Assembly: GCA_037157565.1 (NCBI GenBank)
Contig: JAZHRO010000002.1
Coordinates: forward strand, 71,135,001-71,199,000
From: Thalassia testudinum
Taxonomy: Eukaryota > Streptophyta > Magnoliopsida > Alismatales > Hydrocharitaceae
Direction: 5' to 3'
DNA length: 64,000 bases
Of the stretch, positions 1 through 12,126 are shown one piece after another. Made by a program: the position numbers and the translations under genes. The notes under the pieces are model-generated. The model searched no databases, had not been told where the DNA came from, and saw only the letters and a program-made list of their open reading frames with translations. How positions within the stretch are numbered: position 1 is the stretch's first letter; the number at the start of each line of letters is the position of its first letter.

Positions 1-940
1 AGCACAGATGATGAGAGCCTCACCATGAGCCATAACTAGCGCATTTTGACCTAAGAAAGAGAATAAGAGCTCCTACATAACCTAGAGAAGGGCTTAATTC
101 AAGGAATAAGTGTTCTGAGAAGAAAACATGAAATAAAGGTTAAAATTGTAATTTCACCATTGCAGTACATGAACGGGATTTCTCAGAGGCAAAACATAGG
201 TCAAATGGTATGAATAAGATAAAAAGTGGGTTGATTCAATCAGAAATGGGTTATTGTGCAATCCAAGAATTAAATGACATTCTGTAACCCTAAAACAGAC
301 CTGCTTAATTCAACAAGGTTTTGGTCAGGATAAAAATCAACTAAACCCTTTAAAATTCATGGAAAAATATCCCCTTGGGTTTATAACCTTAAATTTGGCT
401 TATGGAACCTATTTTGACCTAGATTGGGGTCCTACTCATTAATTAACCTAATTAGGGTTTTTGTGCAAAATGTCCAGTCAAACGTGGTCAAACCTAAAAT
501 TTAACTTCACCATTGGATTCCTTAGGTCTAAATTAAGTCTGTACCAAAATTTGGACGTAAGGGGAGGTCATCTTGACTTACTTTGCAAAATAGTACATCC
601 AATTACATTTTGGCCCTTATCTTTTGAAAATCATTGCATAGACCCCCCTAACTTCCTCGCCACTCTTATAAACAGGTCCCTCCACCATTAATGGGGAGAA
701 ATCCTACTCCAACGAGGAATGGAGGGGGAGTACTCCCTGATTCCTCAGAGATCTCCCAGATTTAGAAGGGAGATTCTCTAAGGAATTCCCTTCCATCGGA
801 GCTCGATTGCAATATCTGATTTGCACCCAATCTCTCGTGCGAACGCACGAGAGATTTGGGTATCCAACAGTTTCCATCTCCGGCGAGGTCTCTTGTTCTT
901 GGAAGCTTGTCTTCCAAGCATAAGAGTCCCTGCCAACGAC

Positions 941-947
941 TATAAAA
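941..947 (+). promoter_or_regulatory. TATA box of the solo family-B LTR
   Basis: TATAAAA occurs in a GC-richer setting, and the same box is found at the same place in the two E2 LTRs (10611-10617 and 29431-29437, minus strand). It is the likely core promoter at the U3/R junction. Confidence 0.6.
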
Positions 948-1070
948 GCACCACCACCTCCGACCGCATCTCTTCAGCTCGGCTTGGCCAGAGGTCCACC
1001 CCAATTTCATCTTCTTCTCTGATCAAGTAGTCCAGTGAGCTCCAACGAGCCTCCCTCATGTTTCTCGTCG

Positions 1071-1095
1071 CTCTGCCACCATACTAGTGGCAGAG
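1071..1095 (+). repeat. Conserved 9-bp hairpin in family-B LTR
   Basis: CTCTGCCAC and GTGGCAGAG form a perfect inverted repeat around a 7-nt loop. Both E2 LTRs keep the arms exactly (10463-10487 and 29282-29306) while the loop sequence differs. Confidence 0.7.
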
Positions 1096-2792
1096 CCGCA
1101 CTCACCATCTTCCTCCACATCGCGCAACACCTGCGCGAGTGTCTCCAGCCCCTTCGTCGTCGCCGCTCTCCCTCCACTGGACACTATCTTCTTTGGCGAC
1201 AGCAGGTACAACCAGCCTCCAAATCTCCCCCTTCGTCCACTTAGTTACGTTAGAATCACTCGTTTCTATTCCCTCTTCAATTCCTCTCTCACTATTTTCC
1301 CTTTCGAACCCTCGCAGCCGCAGACCACCTCCATCTTCTCCATCTCCGGCCACCCATAGGCGAGGTGCCTCCACCGCTCCACACCTCCACACACCTCGCC
1401 AGATACTTCACTACCTCCGCCATAGTCCACTGATCATCATCCACCCTTCCATCGACCACCCATGCCGCCATAAATGCCCCCCAACCTAACCCATAAGCAC
1501 GGCCACAGGGTGACCTTCCCATATGTTTTAATAGGGCCGCAAAGCTGTGTTTGTGTGTGTCAGATCTCACCACCTGCCGCCATTGATGCACACAGCGAGA
1601 AGGTCGTGAGCTTCATCCCAGGCTGCGCGCTGCAGGTGTCAGGGTCCCAGAGGAAGCAGATGCATGTGCGAACTCATACAGTCGAGCAATTGGTTTGGCA
1701 AGCAACTTAGTAGCAGCAATTGAAGGAGTTCCTGCGAGCGTGCGCGCAGAAGCGGGTGGGACATTTAGTCCCACCTCATGAACACAAGAGTGCGACACGT
1801 AGCATAAATTGAATTTGTGTTTCATGCTGTTTGCCTCAAGTCACACAGGGGTGAGGTCCCTCACCCTCACTCGCCATGCCTCATCCGCGACACTCCCCCG
1901 TGGACCTGGCACCCGACCCGACTAACGTGACCTAGCACTCCTCGTGCACCACACCCACGCCGGTGTGCCTGGACCCGGGCACGCACCTGACTTGATTACC
2001 TGACTCTGGGAGAGCACATCGAAGAGAGAAATAGAGAGAGAGACATGGGGCAGGGTAGGGGTAGGTTTTTCTCTTCAGTTTGTGTAGGGAAGAAGGAAGT
2101 GGAAGGTGCAGCAGAAGCTAAGGCATGGTGAAGCGAGGCTAAGCAGGGAAGGAAAGACTTGGCTCTAAAAGGAAGAAGAAGGAAGGAAGGCCAAAGAGAA
2201 GAGAACATCAACAAAGACAAGGTGAATCTGACACTTAGCTGCAAATGAAAGAAGTTAGAAGAGAAGAAGGAAAGACAAGGCAGAAGGAGAGGCAAGCCAA
2301 AGACGGAAGAAGATCGCAGAAGAAGAAGGAAGAAGAAAGGCTAAAGCCAAGGGAAGGAGTAGTAGCACTGTAGCAGAGGTGCGGAAGAAGAAGGAAGAAG
2401 AGCAAAGAAAGGAAGTTGCAAAGAAAGAAGGAAGAAGAAGCAGATGGTCAAAGTCAAAGAAAGAAAGAAGAAGAAGAGAAAGGAGAAGGAAATAAAAGCT
2501 TAAAGAGAAAATATCTTTTTAAGACGTCTGATCATGGAATCAGACGTCCAATTTCTCTATTTTTGCTACAATTAACTCAAATTCTTGCATTTATAATCTT
2601 AATTAAATTTTGAGTAACTCTAAATGTTCAATTACATTATTGAGATTAGTGAATAAATTCTATTTGGTCCCTGTGTTCGACCTTGGATACTTAGGTTTTC
2701 GAGTAATAAATTCTTATTTGTTGTCAATGCTTGGTCACCTATACTACAACGCGACTGACTTGAAAAGCCCGACAAAGCGTTGCAACAACAGA

Positions 2793-5402
2793 GTCACCTT
2801 TTCAATAGATGATAATGCTAAATGCACCTTGACTGTTTACACTTGCGATTCCCCCGCTTAAATAAAAAAGTCGAGTACCGCCTGTTGGCGAACTTTTAAC
2901 CACTTCACTTTAGCAGCATCTGCTAACTAGAAAGGATGGCGAAAACCTAGGCCCCCACGCCCGATGATATTATGGCACCCCTCAAGGTTGGTAGGGACTA
3001 GGGCTCTGGCACCCCACATTCTAGACAACACAATGTCGCCTCACAATGACGACAAGAACTTGGACTCTTACTCCCCAAGTTTTACCTCATACAATGCTGC
3101 TTCATAAGGCCAATGAAAAGCTTGGACCCCTGCACCTAATGTTCCGCTTGGAATCATGCCATGCCTCAAGGCTGGCAAGAACTCCGGCTCCCACGACCAC
3201 CACTTCTGCCTAACACAAACTCGGACTTCCAGCAATAAAAACCCAAGCGCCTACACTTAGCTCTCGTTGCCACCTCTTAAGGTCGGCCCTCACTCGTTGC
3301 CACCTCCTAAGGTAGGCTCTCATTCATTGCCACCTCCTAGGGTCGGCTCTCTTAAGTGTCCTCTTGCACTCTCCCTATTCCCTAGAAAGATACTAGGGGT
3401 ACAATCAAGCAGACGAACCCACGGTGGTGCTACACCCTACGGCCATGTCGATAAAATTTTCTCTTATCCGCATATGATAAGGATGGACCTAGTAAGAGAA
3501 TAGTCACATTCAAAATGGCCAGACCAACGACAGCCTTCACCGGCATAATTGTCCGCCCAACAACTGACCCCCTGTGTGCTTCTAAGCCCTTGTCACCACG
3601 GAGAGCTGGGATAATGAATCAGGATTGAACGGCCAGGCCTAAGTCCCTTTAAAATATAAATATATATACATACCACATGGACTACTAGTGGCATACCAGG
3701 CGAGGGTCTCTCCTAGTCAGCTGGGCTTAACTCAATCGAGACACAATAAGAGGCCAAGACTGAAGTAAGGGAGCTTCCTAAAATCAATTTTACTAAATGC
3801 CCACAACGAGTGTGGCTCTCGAGGGAGGAGGCAACCCTGAACGAGGAACATGCATAGGCTTCACCAATGGAGCCCACCCTGAAAGGTAAAACTCCCTTAC
3901 CAAGGGTGGGTTCTAGGGAACCCATGCGACAGGTGATTCTGCCCAACCCCCATAGGGGACCTGTAACGAGTACTACCAAACCAATGCTGCTCTAGTTAAC
4001 AGATTTCCTGCTCCAATGCGGGTTTGCATCAATACAGATTTCACGTGGCAACCGTTCACACCCCAAGCCTAAGAAGCGGTGTGCTCGAGTTCTCATATGA
4101 AGAGCGCTGAAGGCCCTTAGTCTTCAACAGAGAGACGGGAAGACTTCGACAAAATTTGAGCAACCTTGTCCCTTGAGCCCTCGAGCACCAAAAAAATAAA
4201 AAATAGAGACTAAGGGCTTGGGGCAACATCAGCAAGCCTGAATACCCTCCTCACTCTACCCTGAAAACTATAGAGCCTATTGGCGACAATTGACTTCAAA
4301 ATCGGCTATCCTAGAGTGTTCAACGGACCAAGGCATTTCACTTTAAAGCTAGCTAGTCAAGCAAGGATCTCCCACCCCCTCCTCATGCCACCTCATAAGG
4401 GAAGCATTTTGAATGAAGGCACTCAAGGGAACCACTACCATCTCGGCTAGTCTAGGAAGGATACTTCTAAGGTCCCAACTAGAGCATCAGCATACAAGCT
4501 GTGTGTGCAAGAGTACTAAGTTCCTTTAGGCCCGACATCACTTCTCGCTTGGAGAGATAGTGCCACTTCTGCCATCCTCCCACCAACCTCACCTCCAAGA
4601 TGGGCCATGCTAATAATGCCCACCCCTCTCTGCAAGTGGGTCGCGGAAAAGGCACTGGTTTCCCCAACAATCGACATTGCTATATCCCGTGTCAGGCGAA
4701 GATGGGTGGATAAGGTACCAGGCAAGCCATCAGGCTACAAAGCAAATAGTAAGACTCCCATAGACCACACACCTTTTCCAGACAGATGTAGGGCATGGGC
4801 TCCCGACCCTTTACATGGGCACACCTTCATGACTTGCCAATAAGAAAGTAGCTGGCTTAAACAAGATAAGATGACAATAGTCACCTACAGCAGACAAGCC
4901 GGCAACCATTAAGTTCTCAAAAGCCCGACAGATTGGGGAGAAATAGGAAGCCTCCATGCCAAAACATTCAAGTGGAGAATTAAACACCCTGCAAAAGGGA
5001 TTGAACAAAATTCGTAAAAGTAGTCCACATGACTCTTGCGAATAACAAATCCCAGGTGACAACACAATCCCTCAGACTTGGCACACAAGCAATTCATTAT
5101 GAAAGGACGATAGACACAAGAACTAAAAGTTTTCCTTTTTTATAAGTACTGCATGTTACATTCCTTGGGACCGTCACCCCCGACTGACTAACAATAAAGA
5201 AAGGGAAAAAAATGGGGGGCAAGTTAATGATGAACATACAAACATGATGGAAACTCCACATATCATGACTTGGTGGCCTCATCCCCAATCTTTGAAACGT
5301 TGTTCGACCATTCCGACACTCTCGTAGTGATTGGAGGACAAGGCTTGGGTGTCCCCTCTCCAAGAGTCGGTATTTTACAACAAGCTCTAGCGTAGGTGCC
5401 CT
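2793..5402. repeat. Left half of an older degenerate repeat, no gene recognised
   Basis: No ORF here resembles a known protein. The stretch shares phrases with 52.7-53.0 kb, such as 'cacctcttaaggtcgg' and 'aactcgg', and its right end joins 51222 across the E1 TSD, so the two halves were one older repeat before E1 inserted. The style (short arrays, 'ggataaattttc'-like phrases near 3430 and 53130) suggests a decayed LTR retrotransposon, but I cannot place its ends or its family. Confidence 0.5.
3265..3354 (+). repeat. Tandem array, three copies of 30 bp
   Basis: Three adjacent 30-bp units start at 3265, 3295 and 3325. Each contains TTGCCACCTC followed by TAAGG or TAGGG and a GTCGGC-like tail. 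A related 61-bp unit is tandem at 52761-53004. Confidence 0.75.
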
Positions 5403-5871
5403 CCTGCTGATTGCGCAGCAATCATAGGTCTTAATTGACCTAAATTAGGCTAGGACTTAGCATAAGTTAGGGTAATTCATGCATGCATAAACATTACTAG
5501 CACATTTACTGCTTTCTTTTAGCTATGCATAAAATAATGCTATAATGTATTGATTAGGTGCAGTATGTCAATTGCAGCCAATAAGTTGATCGGAAGCTGG
5601 ATCCAAAGCTAGATCTAAAGAATAAGGAATAACTAGTGTTGGAGCAGAGCTAGAGTGAAAGACCTAGATTAGATGTAGTAGATAATAATGTAAGGGAGTT
5701 AAGGTATGCTATTCTATTAAGTAGGAATAAAGCAATAAAGTGTGAAGAACTTAGGTCCATTATAGCCTTAGGATAGCCTAGAAGCTTCCCCAAGCCTTAG
5801 CCACCCTTAGATTAGGTGACCGAATCCTAGGAAACCTTAAAACCCTAATTCCATCCTATATCTGGATGTCC

Positions 5872-6088
5872 AGATGAGTGACAGGGCGTCCGGAACCCTT
5901 AGCAACAACCCGCACACCTCAAACCCACTTCTGCAGCATTATAAGACGTCCAGACACTTGGTCAGACATCAAATTTCTGCAGACAGAACCTTGATTCTTC
6001 CCTGACTCTGATTGGATGTCCAGACAACAAGTTTGGACTTCTGATTTTTCACTATAAGACGTCTGAAAACTTTATTAGACGTCTGATA
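5872..6088 (+). promoter_or_regulatory. Cluster of GACGTC-like sites in family-A LTR
   Basis: About eight copies of a motif close to GGACGTCCAGA or AGACGTCTGAT lie in four loose pairs: 5872-5894, 5944-5970, 6014-6044 and 6057-6087. Several read GATGTC, as expected from CpG decay. ACGT-core sites are bound by plant bZIP factors, so an enhancer role is plausible but inferred. The cluster recurs in the 3' LTR, in the solo LTR near 42090-42330 and in the remnant near 55735-55875. Confidence 0.45.
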
Positions 6089-6740
6089 CTGTCCTTCAGT
6101 TCCTATTTTGGAATTCAAGCCTTGATCTTGGATTTGTAGGTCCCTAAACCCAATTCTAACCCCCTAGGAACCTAAATTAAGGTGCCATAACCCTAGTACA
6201 TCACCTCTAGACCTCCATAAGGATCTAATTAAGTCCTCACTAAACCTAATTGACTTTGATCTTAGTCAATTCCATCAGCCTATTCAATTGGACTCATTAA
6301 GTCCAATTAAGCCCTGATCTCAGCACACACTGTCCAATTGGACTCAGTGAGAGTCCAATTGACCTAGACCTGACTTAATTGAGTTATTTTACTCTCAATT
6401 AGGATTCCACACATCTAATTAAACTTATATTAAGTTTAATTCCACTTTACCTTAGTGAATTAGGGTTTACAACCCTAATTTGAGACCTACCTTGACTTAA
6501 ACCCACTATAATCTAACCTAATCAACCTAGCCACCTAGGTTTCGACCCACACACACCCACACACACCATCCACACGAAAATACTTAGCCTAGAGTTCTCT
6601 ACAACTCTCTACCATGTGTTGTTGCCTTGGTTGCTAAAATTAGCAACCAAGAGCCATTCAATTTTTAGATCTACATTTGGTGGATCTAAAAACCACCATC
6701 CATCCTCTCTCTCACTCTCCCATGAGCTCCCACCATAAGC

Positions 6741-6798
6741 CTCTCTAGAGAACTCCATAATTCTCTAGAGAGCTTCCCTTAGGTCTATAAAAAGACCT
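6741..6798 (+). promoter_or_regulatory. Core promoter of family-A LTR
   Basis: CTCTCTAGAGAA at 6741-6752 and TTCTCTAGAGAG at 6761-6772 form a perfect 12-bp dyad. Thirteen bases later TATAAAAA sits inside AGGTCT...AGACCT (6781-6798), itself an inverted repeat. The arrangement recurs in the 3' LTR near 50370-50428 and reversed in the solo LTR near 41370-41430. Confidence 0.6.
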
Positions 6799-7586
6799 AA
6801 GTGGTGGCACTTTGGACCTATCCACTCTTGGCTCCATTTTAGCTTAGCTTCATTCCGCCTCTACTCCACCTTCACGAGTAGCTTCACCATGGCCACCACC
6901 ATCTCCATGCCAGGATGTTGGATCACATCCTCAACCTCTCTCCAAGGGTTGGCCTAAGCACCATTGGCCACCCCTCCTCCTCTCAACCAAGTCGAAGGCC
7001 ATCGGAGCCCACCTCTGAATGCTCTTAGTTCTGATAGATTAGATTATAGTTCTTCATAGTTTTACTGCTTTATTTACTACTTAATAGTGTAGCTCTAAAT
7101 TCTCCCCCAATGATGCATGCATAATCCCCCCTTAGATTCATGTATGCAATCATTTTCTGCTAGCTAGATTTATGTTTTGAAGCATTCTTCTACAAGCTTT
7201 CCATGAGCTTTATGTTGCAAACACCATCATGAATCAATGAAAATATTTTTCTATATTTATATATATCTATTTGTAAAAATCACCATGAGCCTTGTTGCAA
7301 TATTTTTGTGTGATTGAAGTTGCATGTTTTAATTTCTGATATTCTGGCAACTAAGCATGTCGTGCATTAATACAAACTTAGCATAAATCAACATGCGATT
7401 TTGAATAAGTAGAGAAAGAGAGATCAGTTTTAAATCTGCACTTCCATAAATGCCACCTAGAGACGAACGACTAGGACTCCAAGTCTCGTTATCTTTATAA
7501 ATTATTTTTCACGAGCATTTTCGTGCACTATACTATGACGAAATCTCTATTTTCAAAACACGTGCGAGAATCACCCTCCTGTCAAA

Positions 7587-7610
7587 TGGCGTCGTTGCCA
7601 GGGGGCAACG
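7587..7610 (+). other. E1 primer-binding site and PBS hairpin
   Basis: TGGCGTCGTTGCCAGGGG begins two bases after the LTR and resembles the complement of the plant tRNA-Asp 3' end (one or two mismatches). GTTGCC (7594-7599) can pair with GGCAAC (7604-7609), a stem that extends to 7 bp. Confidence 0.75.
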
Positions 7611-8804
7611 TCATTTTTTATTTCGATCTCTAGAATTATCACTGATAAAGCTTCCTTTGCTTGTCTTTTGGATGTGCAGGAAAGCAGGAAAAATGGGATC
7701 TGCGTACACATCGGGCGTAGAAAAATCATCAGGTGCACATCTCCTCTTAGATTAGGATTTCCTTTTTTTTGAACCCTAGGTTAGATTTCTTTCTAGCAAT
7801 TTCATTTAAAAAAAAACCTATTTATTTTCATGAAAAAAAAATCAAAAAGAAAGTCTAGGTTGTTAGATTAGGTGTCCATTTGAATCTTAGGTTAGTTTAC
7901 TTGAAAAAAATAAAGAAAAAAACTACCCTCCGAATTGCTATTGGCTCATGATAGCAATCCTCAATGTTTCAAAAAAAAAAAAGAAAGAAAAAAATTTTTT
8001 TTGAGAAAGAAAATTTTTTCATTAAAAGAAAATATTCAAAAGTTTTTGAAAAAAAAAATTATTTCGGTGGACAGTTTGAATTTCAAATTCAAACACCTTT
8101 TCAAAAGCTTCTCCACCACCCTCTGATGTTCGGCCAGATTTCAAATTCTGACTTAAAAATTCAATTGTCAAAAAATTAATGAGAAAAAAATTCTAAAATT
8201 AAGGTTAGACCTTCATTTTTAAACCACCTTTCAAATGACACCATTCATTTGAAAAAATTCTCAGTACAAAAGTTTTAATAATTCGCTAAGTGCCAGGAGG
8301 TCAGACTGACCTAGATTTGAAAATTTTCAAAATTCAAAAAGCAATTCCGAGCAATCTTCGAATATGTTTTGACTAGAAATGGTGGGGTGTGAAAGTTGAT
8401 CTCATTGGCTTTAATTCCCATATTTTTTTCTAATTTTGAATATCATTTGATACTATGTCAATTTGAAAAATTGATTAGGGGTCACAATTTCAGTTATGAT
8501 CCCCTGACATTCAAAAATCCCTAGAAATTTGGTTGAAATGGTAAAAATCACAAAAACATATTCTCTGAAAAGATAATTGAAAAAGGAATCTACTTGCAAA
8601 ATTTCAGTTTATTTGGATTCCAATTTTGTTCAGAGAACTATTTTTATTCTGGTGGTCTGCTGAAAAGAAAGAAAAAAAAAGACCCTAGAATTGCATGAAC
8701 CCAAGGTTACACCTTTAGGGTACATTCTAGAGACCACACATTTGGGCTAACCTAGACTTAGTCAAGTCTAGTGTTTGGCTGGTGATCTTGGTCACCTTGT
8801 GGGC
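7611..8804 (+). other. E1 leader, first part
   Basis: AT-rich, with several A runs (around 7805-8060) and no convincing ORF. A splice-acceptor-like tract lies near 7660-7680. The leader is cut at 8804 by E2 (TSD TGGGC at 8800-8804) and resumes at 30380. Confidence 0.6.
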
Positions 8805-11554
8805 TTTTTATCGAAGCGAAATCGGGTTTTAAAATAAATGCGTTGTAGTATAGCCAAAATTGCCTTGAAAACAAATGAATTTTGTTACTCGAAAATGTAA
8901 ATCTGAGGTCGAACATAGGGAGCAAATTGGGGTTTAAAAATCAAAAACACAAATTTCAAATTTGATATAATATGCAATGAAGAATCAAAGTTATAATGTA
9001 AGAAATATAATGTCAATGTAATAGAAGCACAAAAAGTAATATGGACGTTTGATTGTGAAAATCAGATGTCGTAAATATCAAGTGCTACAGTGCTACTCTT
9101 CTTTGTCTTCTGTCTGATCTCTTTCTTCTCCTTTCTTTTCTTTCTTCTGTTGACGGCCTTCTTTCTTCTTGGCTCTTTCTTCTTCTTCCTCTTCTCTAAT
9201 TTCTTCTTTCTTTGCTCCGACCCTTGTCTTCTTTCTCTTCTTTCTTCTCTCAGCCTCTACCTTCTTTTTTGGCTTCTTTCTTCTTCTCTGGCTCTTCTCC
9301 TTCCTTCTTCTTTCTTCCTTCTTTCTCTAACCTCCTTTGCCTTAGCTTCCTCTGTGGCTTCCTCCTCCTTCTTCCTTAGCTTCACCTTTGGCTTCTTCTT
9401 CCTCTTTTTCTCTTGAGAACAAAACCTACCCCTACCCTCCTTGGGATCTCTCTTCTTCCTTCTCTCTTAGGCTTTCTCTCCCAAAGCCTTCTTGGGTCGA
9501 TTATGCGTGCCTAGGACCAGGCCCACCGGCGTGTCGTGGTGGGCGAGGAGTGCACGGATAGTCGGGTATACGAGTCAGAACCAGGTCCGCGGGCAGTGGG
9601 GTCGCGGACGAGGCAGTGGGCGAATGGGACCTCACCCCATGGTCAGGAGGCGATAAGCCCTTGACACTTTTTCACTTTATATCACAGTGCCCGCTCCTGA
9701 TCTTCCGAGGTGGGACTAAAAGTTCTCACCTTCCTCGCAGGCGCCCTCACAGTAGATATCTTCACAAATTGCAGTAGCTGCGTGGACGACTGCCAATAGT
9801 TGGGCTGGTGATGTGCGCGAAGGAATCCTCGCGACTTGGGACCTGGAGCCTGGGGCCTAGGGTCCTGGAATGAAGCTCTTGAGCAAGCTTTGTCCTCCGT
9901 CAATGGAGGCGATGACCTGAACCCTGTCCACAAGCAAACGGCCTTACGGCCTTGTCAAAACACACAGGAAGCTTTGCCTGAACACGACGAAGATGGAATG
10001 GTGGTCGGCGTGGTGTGGGGTGGCCTGAGTGTGCGTGCCTAGGTCACCCTGTGCGTGTGGATTTGGGTATGTTCGAGGGATGTGTTGGGGGCGTGTTGCG
10101 ATGAATGGAAAGAGGGTTTAAGGACAGTGAGGCATGGCGATGCTCGTAACGTAGGTGGCGAGGTGGATGGAGGCGTGGAGTAGTGGGAACACCTCGCCAG
10201 TGGTCTGACTGGAGGTGGAGAAGGTGGAGGTGATTTACGAACGTCGAGGCAGATTTTAAGAAATAAATGCAAGAAAAGAGATGAGAAGGGAGAGAGGACT
10301 TATCTAAGGGTGGTTAGACGAAGGGGGAAGCAAAGGAGGCGGCTGGCTTGTATTTGCCGTTGCTGGAGATGAAAGTCCCAGTGAGAGGAGGACGACGACG
10401 ACGAGAGGGTAGTAGGAGCGTCGGCTGGTGCGGCGCGACGCGGACGAAGGAGATAAAGGTAACTCTGCCACTGGTATTGTGGCAGAGCGACGAGAGAGGG
10501 AGATAAGGGTCACCAGAGCTTGCTAGGAGGTTGTTGGAGGAGAAGAGAGGAAATTGGGGGGTATCTCCGACCAATTCAAGCTTGGAATGTGCGGAATGAT
10601 CATGGGACTCTTTTATAGCCCCTGGTAGAGGGTCTTTTGCTTGGAAGCCAAGCTTCAAAGCACAGCAACCTTGCCGGAGATGGAAGGTCAAAAAGATCCA
10701 AATCTCTCATGTGTTCTCATGAGAGATTGGATACAAATCAGGGCTCCAAATTAGGTTCACATAAGAGGAGATTCCTCAAAGAATCTCCCTTTCAAATTTG
10801 AAAGGGATTCTTTGAGGAATCAAGGAGTTCTTTCCCTTGAATCCTCACCGGAGTAGGATTTCCTCTGCTATAATGGCGGAGGGACCTAATTTCAAAGAAC
10901 GACAAGGAAGTTAGGAGGGCTTCTGTAAAGGTTTTCAAAAGTTAGGGGTAGAAATGTAATTGGGCTGGACTTGTTTGCAAAGTAGGTCAAGGTGAATTCC
11001 CCTTAGGTCCAAATTTTGATACAATCCTAATTTGGACCTAAGGAATCCAATGGTGAAGTTAGATTTTAGGTTTGACCATGTTTGATTGGAAAATTTACAC
11101 AAAAACCCAATTTAGGGTAAATAATTGACTTAGACCCCAATTTTGGTCAAAATAGGTTTTAAAGGCCAAATTGAAGGTTATAAACCCTAGGGATATTTTT
11201 CCATGATTTTTAGAGGGTTTAGGTGAATTTTATTCTGACCATAACCTTGTTAAATTAAGTGGGTCTGTTTTAGGGTTACAAGAAGTCATTTAGTTCCTAA
11301 AATTCACATAAACCCTTTTCTCTTTGAACCAACCCACTTTTTATCTTATTAAGATCATTTGACCTATGTTGGGATCATGAGAAATCCCGTTGTTGCACTG
11401 CAATGATAAAATTGTAGTTTTATCCCTTATTTCTTACTTTTCTTTCAGAAGGGTTATTCATTAAGTTAGGACCTCCATTTGGTTATGTAGGAGCTTTTGT
11501 TCTCTTGTCTGGGTCAAAATGAGCTAGTTAGGACTCATGATGGTGTTCCCATCA
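8805..11554 (-). repeat. E2 3' LTR (family B, 2750 bp)
   Basis: It is bounded by TTTTTATCGAAG (one base off the TGTTTATCGAAG of the other LTR) and CCCATCA. It carries the TATA box at 10611-10617 and the hairpin at 10463-10487. A further dyad near 10703-10730 (ATCTCTCATG and CATGAGAGAT) corresponds to a longer one at 829-857 in the solo LTR. CCCTTTCAAATTTGAAAGGG near 10787-10806 is fully palindromic. The polypyrimidine ORF at 9090-9416 is low-complexity and not a gene. Confidence 0.9.
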
Positions 11555-11954
11555 TACCCCCATACCTAGCTAGTTAAGGTTTTAACTTCTTTTCTAGACC
11601 ATGAATTCCTTTGATGTTCAAAGATTATGATGAGTGCTCTTTTCTTCTTTATTAGTTTAGAATGCCGACAGTAGGCCTAGAGGTACTAAGTACCAACCAA
11701 GATCTGGACCTGACCAGCTCTAGCCTTGGTCCTCCGCGAAGGTTTTTAAGGCCCACAGGAACTATCCTAAGGTTCGTTGGACTTCACAGTTAAAGCATCC
11801 ATGCTTGAAACGTATTTTAGCCTCGGTTCAGTTTGCAGTGCATTTGTTGTAAGAGAGAGATAGAGGATTTATTTTTTTGGAGAGTTTTCTCTCTCTTTTC
11901 TTTTTATTTCTAGCTTCAGATTGGCTTCTCAACATGGTCTATATCGGATTCCTC

Positions 11955-12126
11955 GTCCCCATCGTCAATCCTCGAAGGGTCCCTGGCAATCGATGCTTCG
12001 TGATAGCACCGCTCATGGTAACCCCCAGAACTCTAGCTTTCAAGATTTCGAGATAATCTTGCCCATGGCGTTCTGTAGCTAAATCCAGACCCTGGCAATC
12101 GATATTTCGTGATAATGCCGCCCATG
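11955..12126 (-). repeat. Triplicated ATGGGCGG motif in E2 3' region
   Basis: On the minus strand three units start with CATGGGCGG-like sequence and continue with CTATCTCGAAG-like and TCGATTGCCAGG-like blocks. The E3 3' region has the same triplet at 46730-46893. Confidence 0.65.

Larger units (their letters stand above)
4..2792 (+). mobile_element. Solo LTR, family B, with 5-bp TSD
   Basis: The LTR body is 9-2787 (2779 bp), flanked by the direct repeat ACAGA at 4-8 and 2788-2792. It starts TGATGAG and ends GCAACA. Read on the reverse strand it follows the E2 LTRs (8805-11554 and 19891-30374) along its length, including the CTCTGCCAC hairpin, the TATA box and the terminal segment with 'ctatactacaacgc'. 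No primer-binding site follows on the right and no polypurine tract precedes on the left, so this is a solo LTR left by recombination between the two LTRs of a full element. The short ORFs in it are not conserved as protein. Confidence 0.85.
5408..7584 (+). repeat. E1 5' LTR (family A, 2177 bp)
   Basis: It begins TGATTGC and ends CCTGTCA. The first 17 bases form an inverted repeat (TGATTGC, loop GCA, GCAATCA). It holds a GACGTC-like cluster at 5872-6088, the dyad GGTTGCTAA/TTAGCAACC near 6629-6648, a 12-bp dyad at 6741-6772 and a TATA box at 6786. From 5761 on it is very close to 49387-51216 and clearly less close to 34556-35508. The solo LTR at 40609-42751 is a reversed member of the same family. 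Confidence 0.9.

Noticed and set aside
9090..9416. Phe/Leu/Ser-rich membrane-like proteins at 9090 and 20195
   Set aside because: They are translations of a TTC/CTT polypyrimidine tract in the family-B LTR; the two copies differ by indels and the tract has no protein-like pattern.
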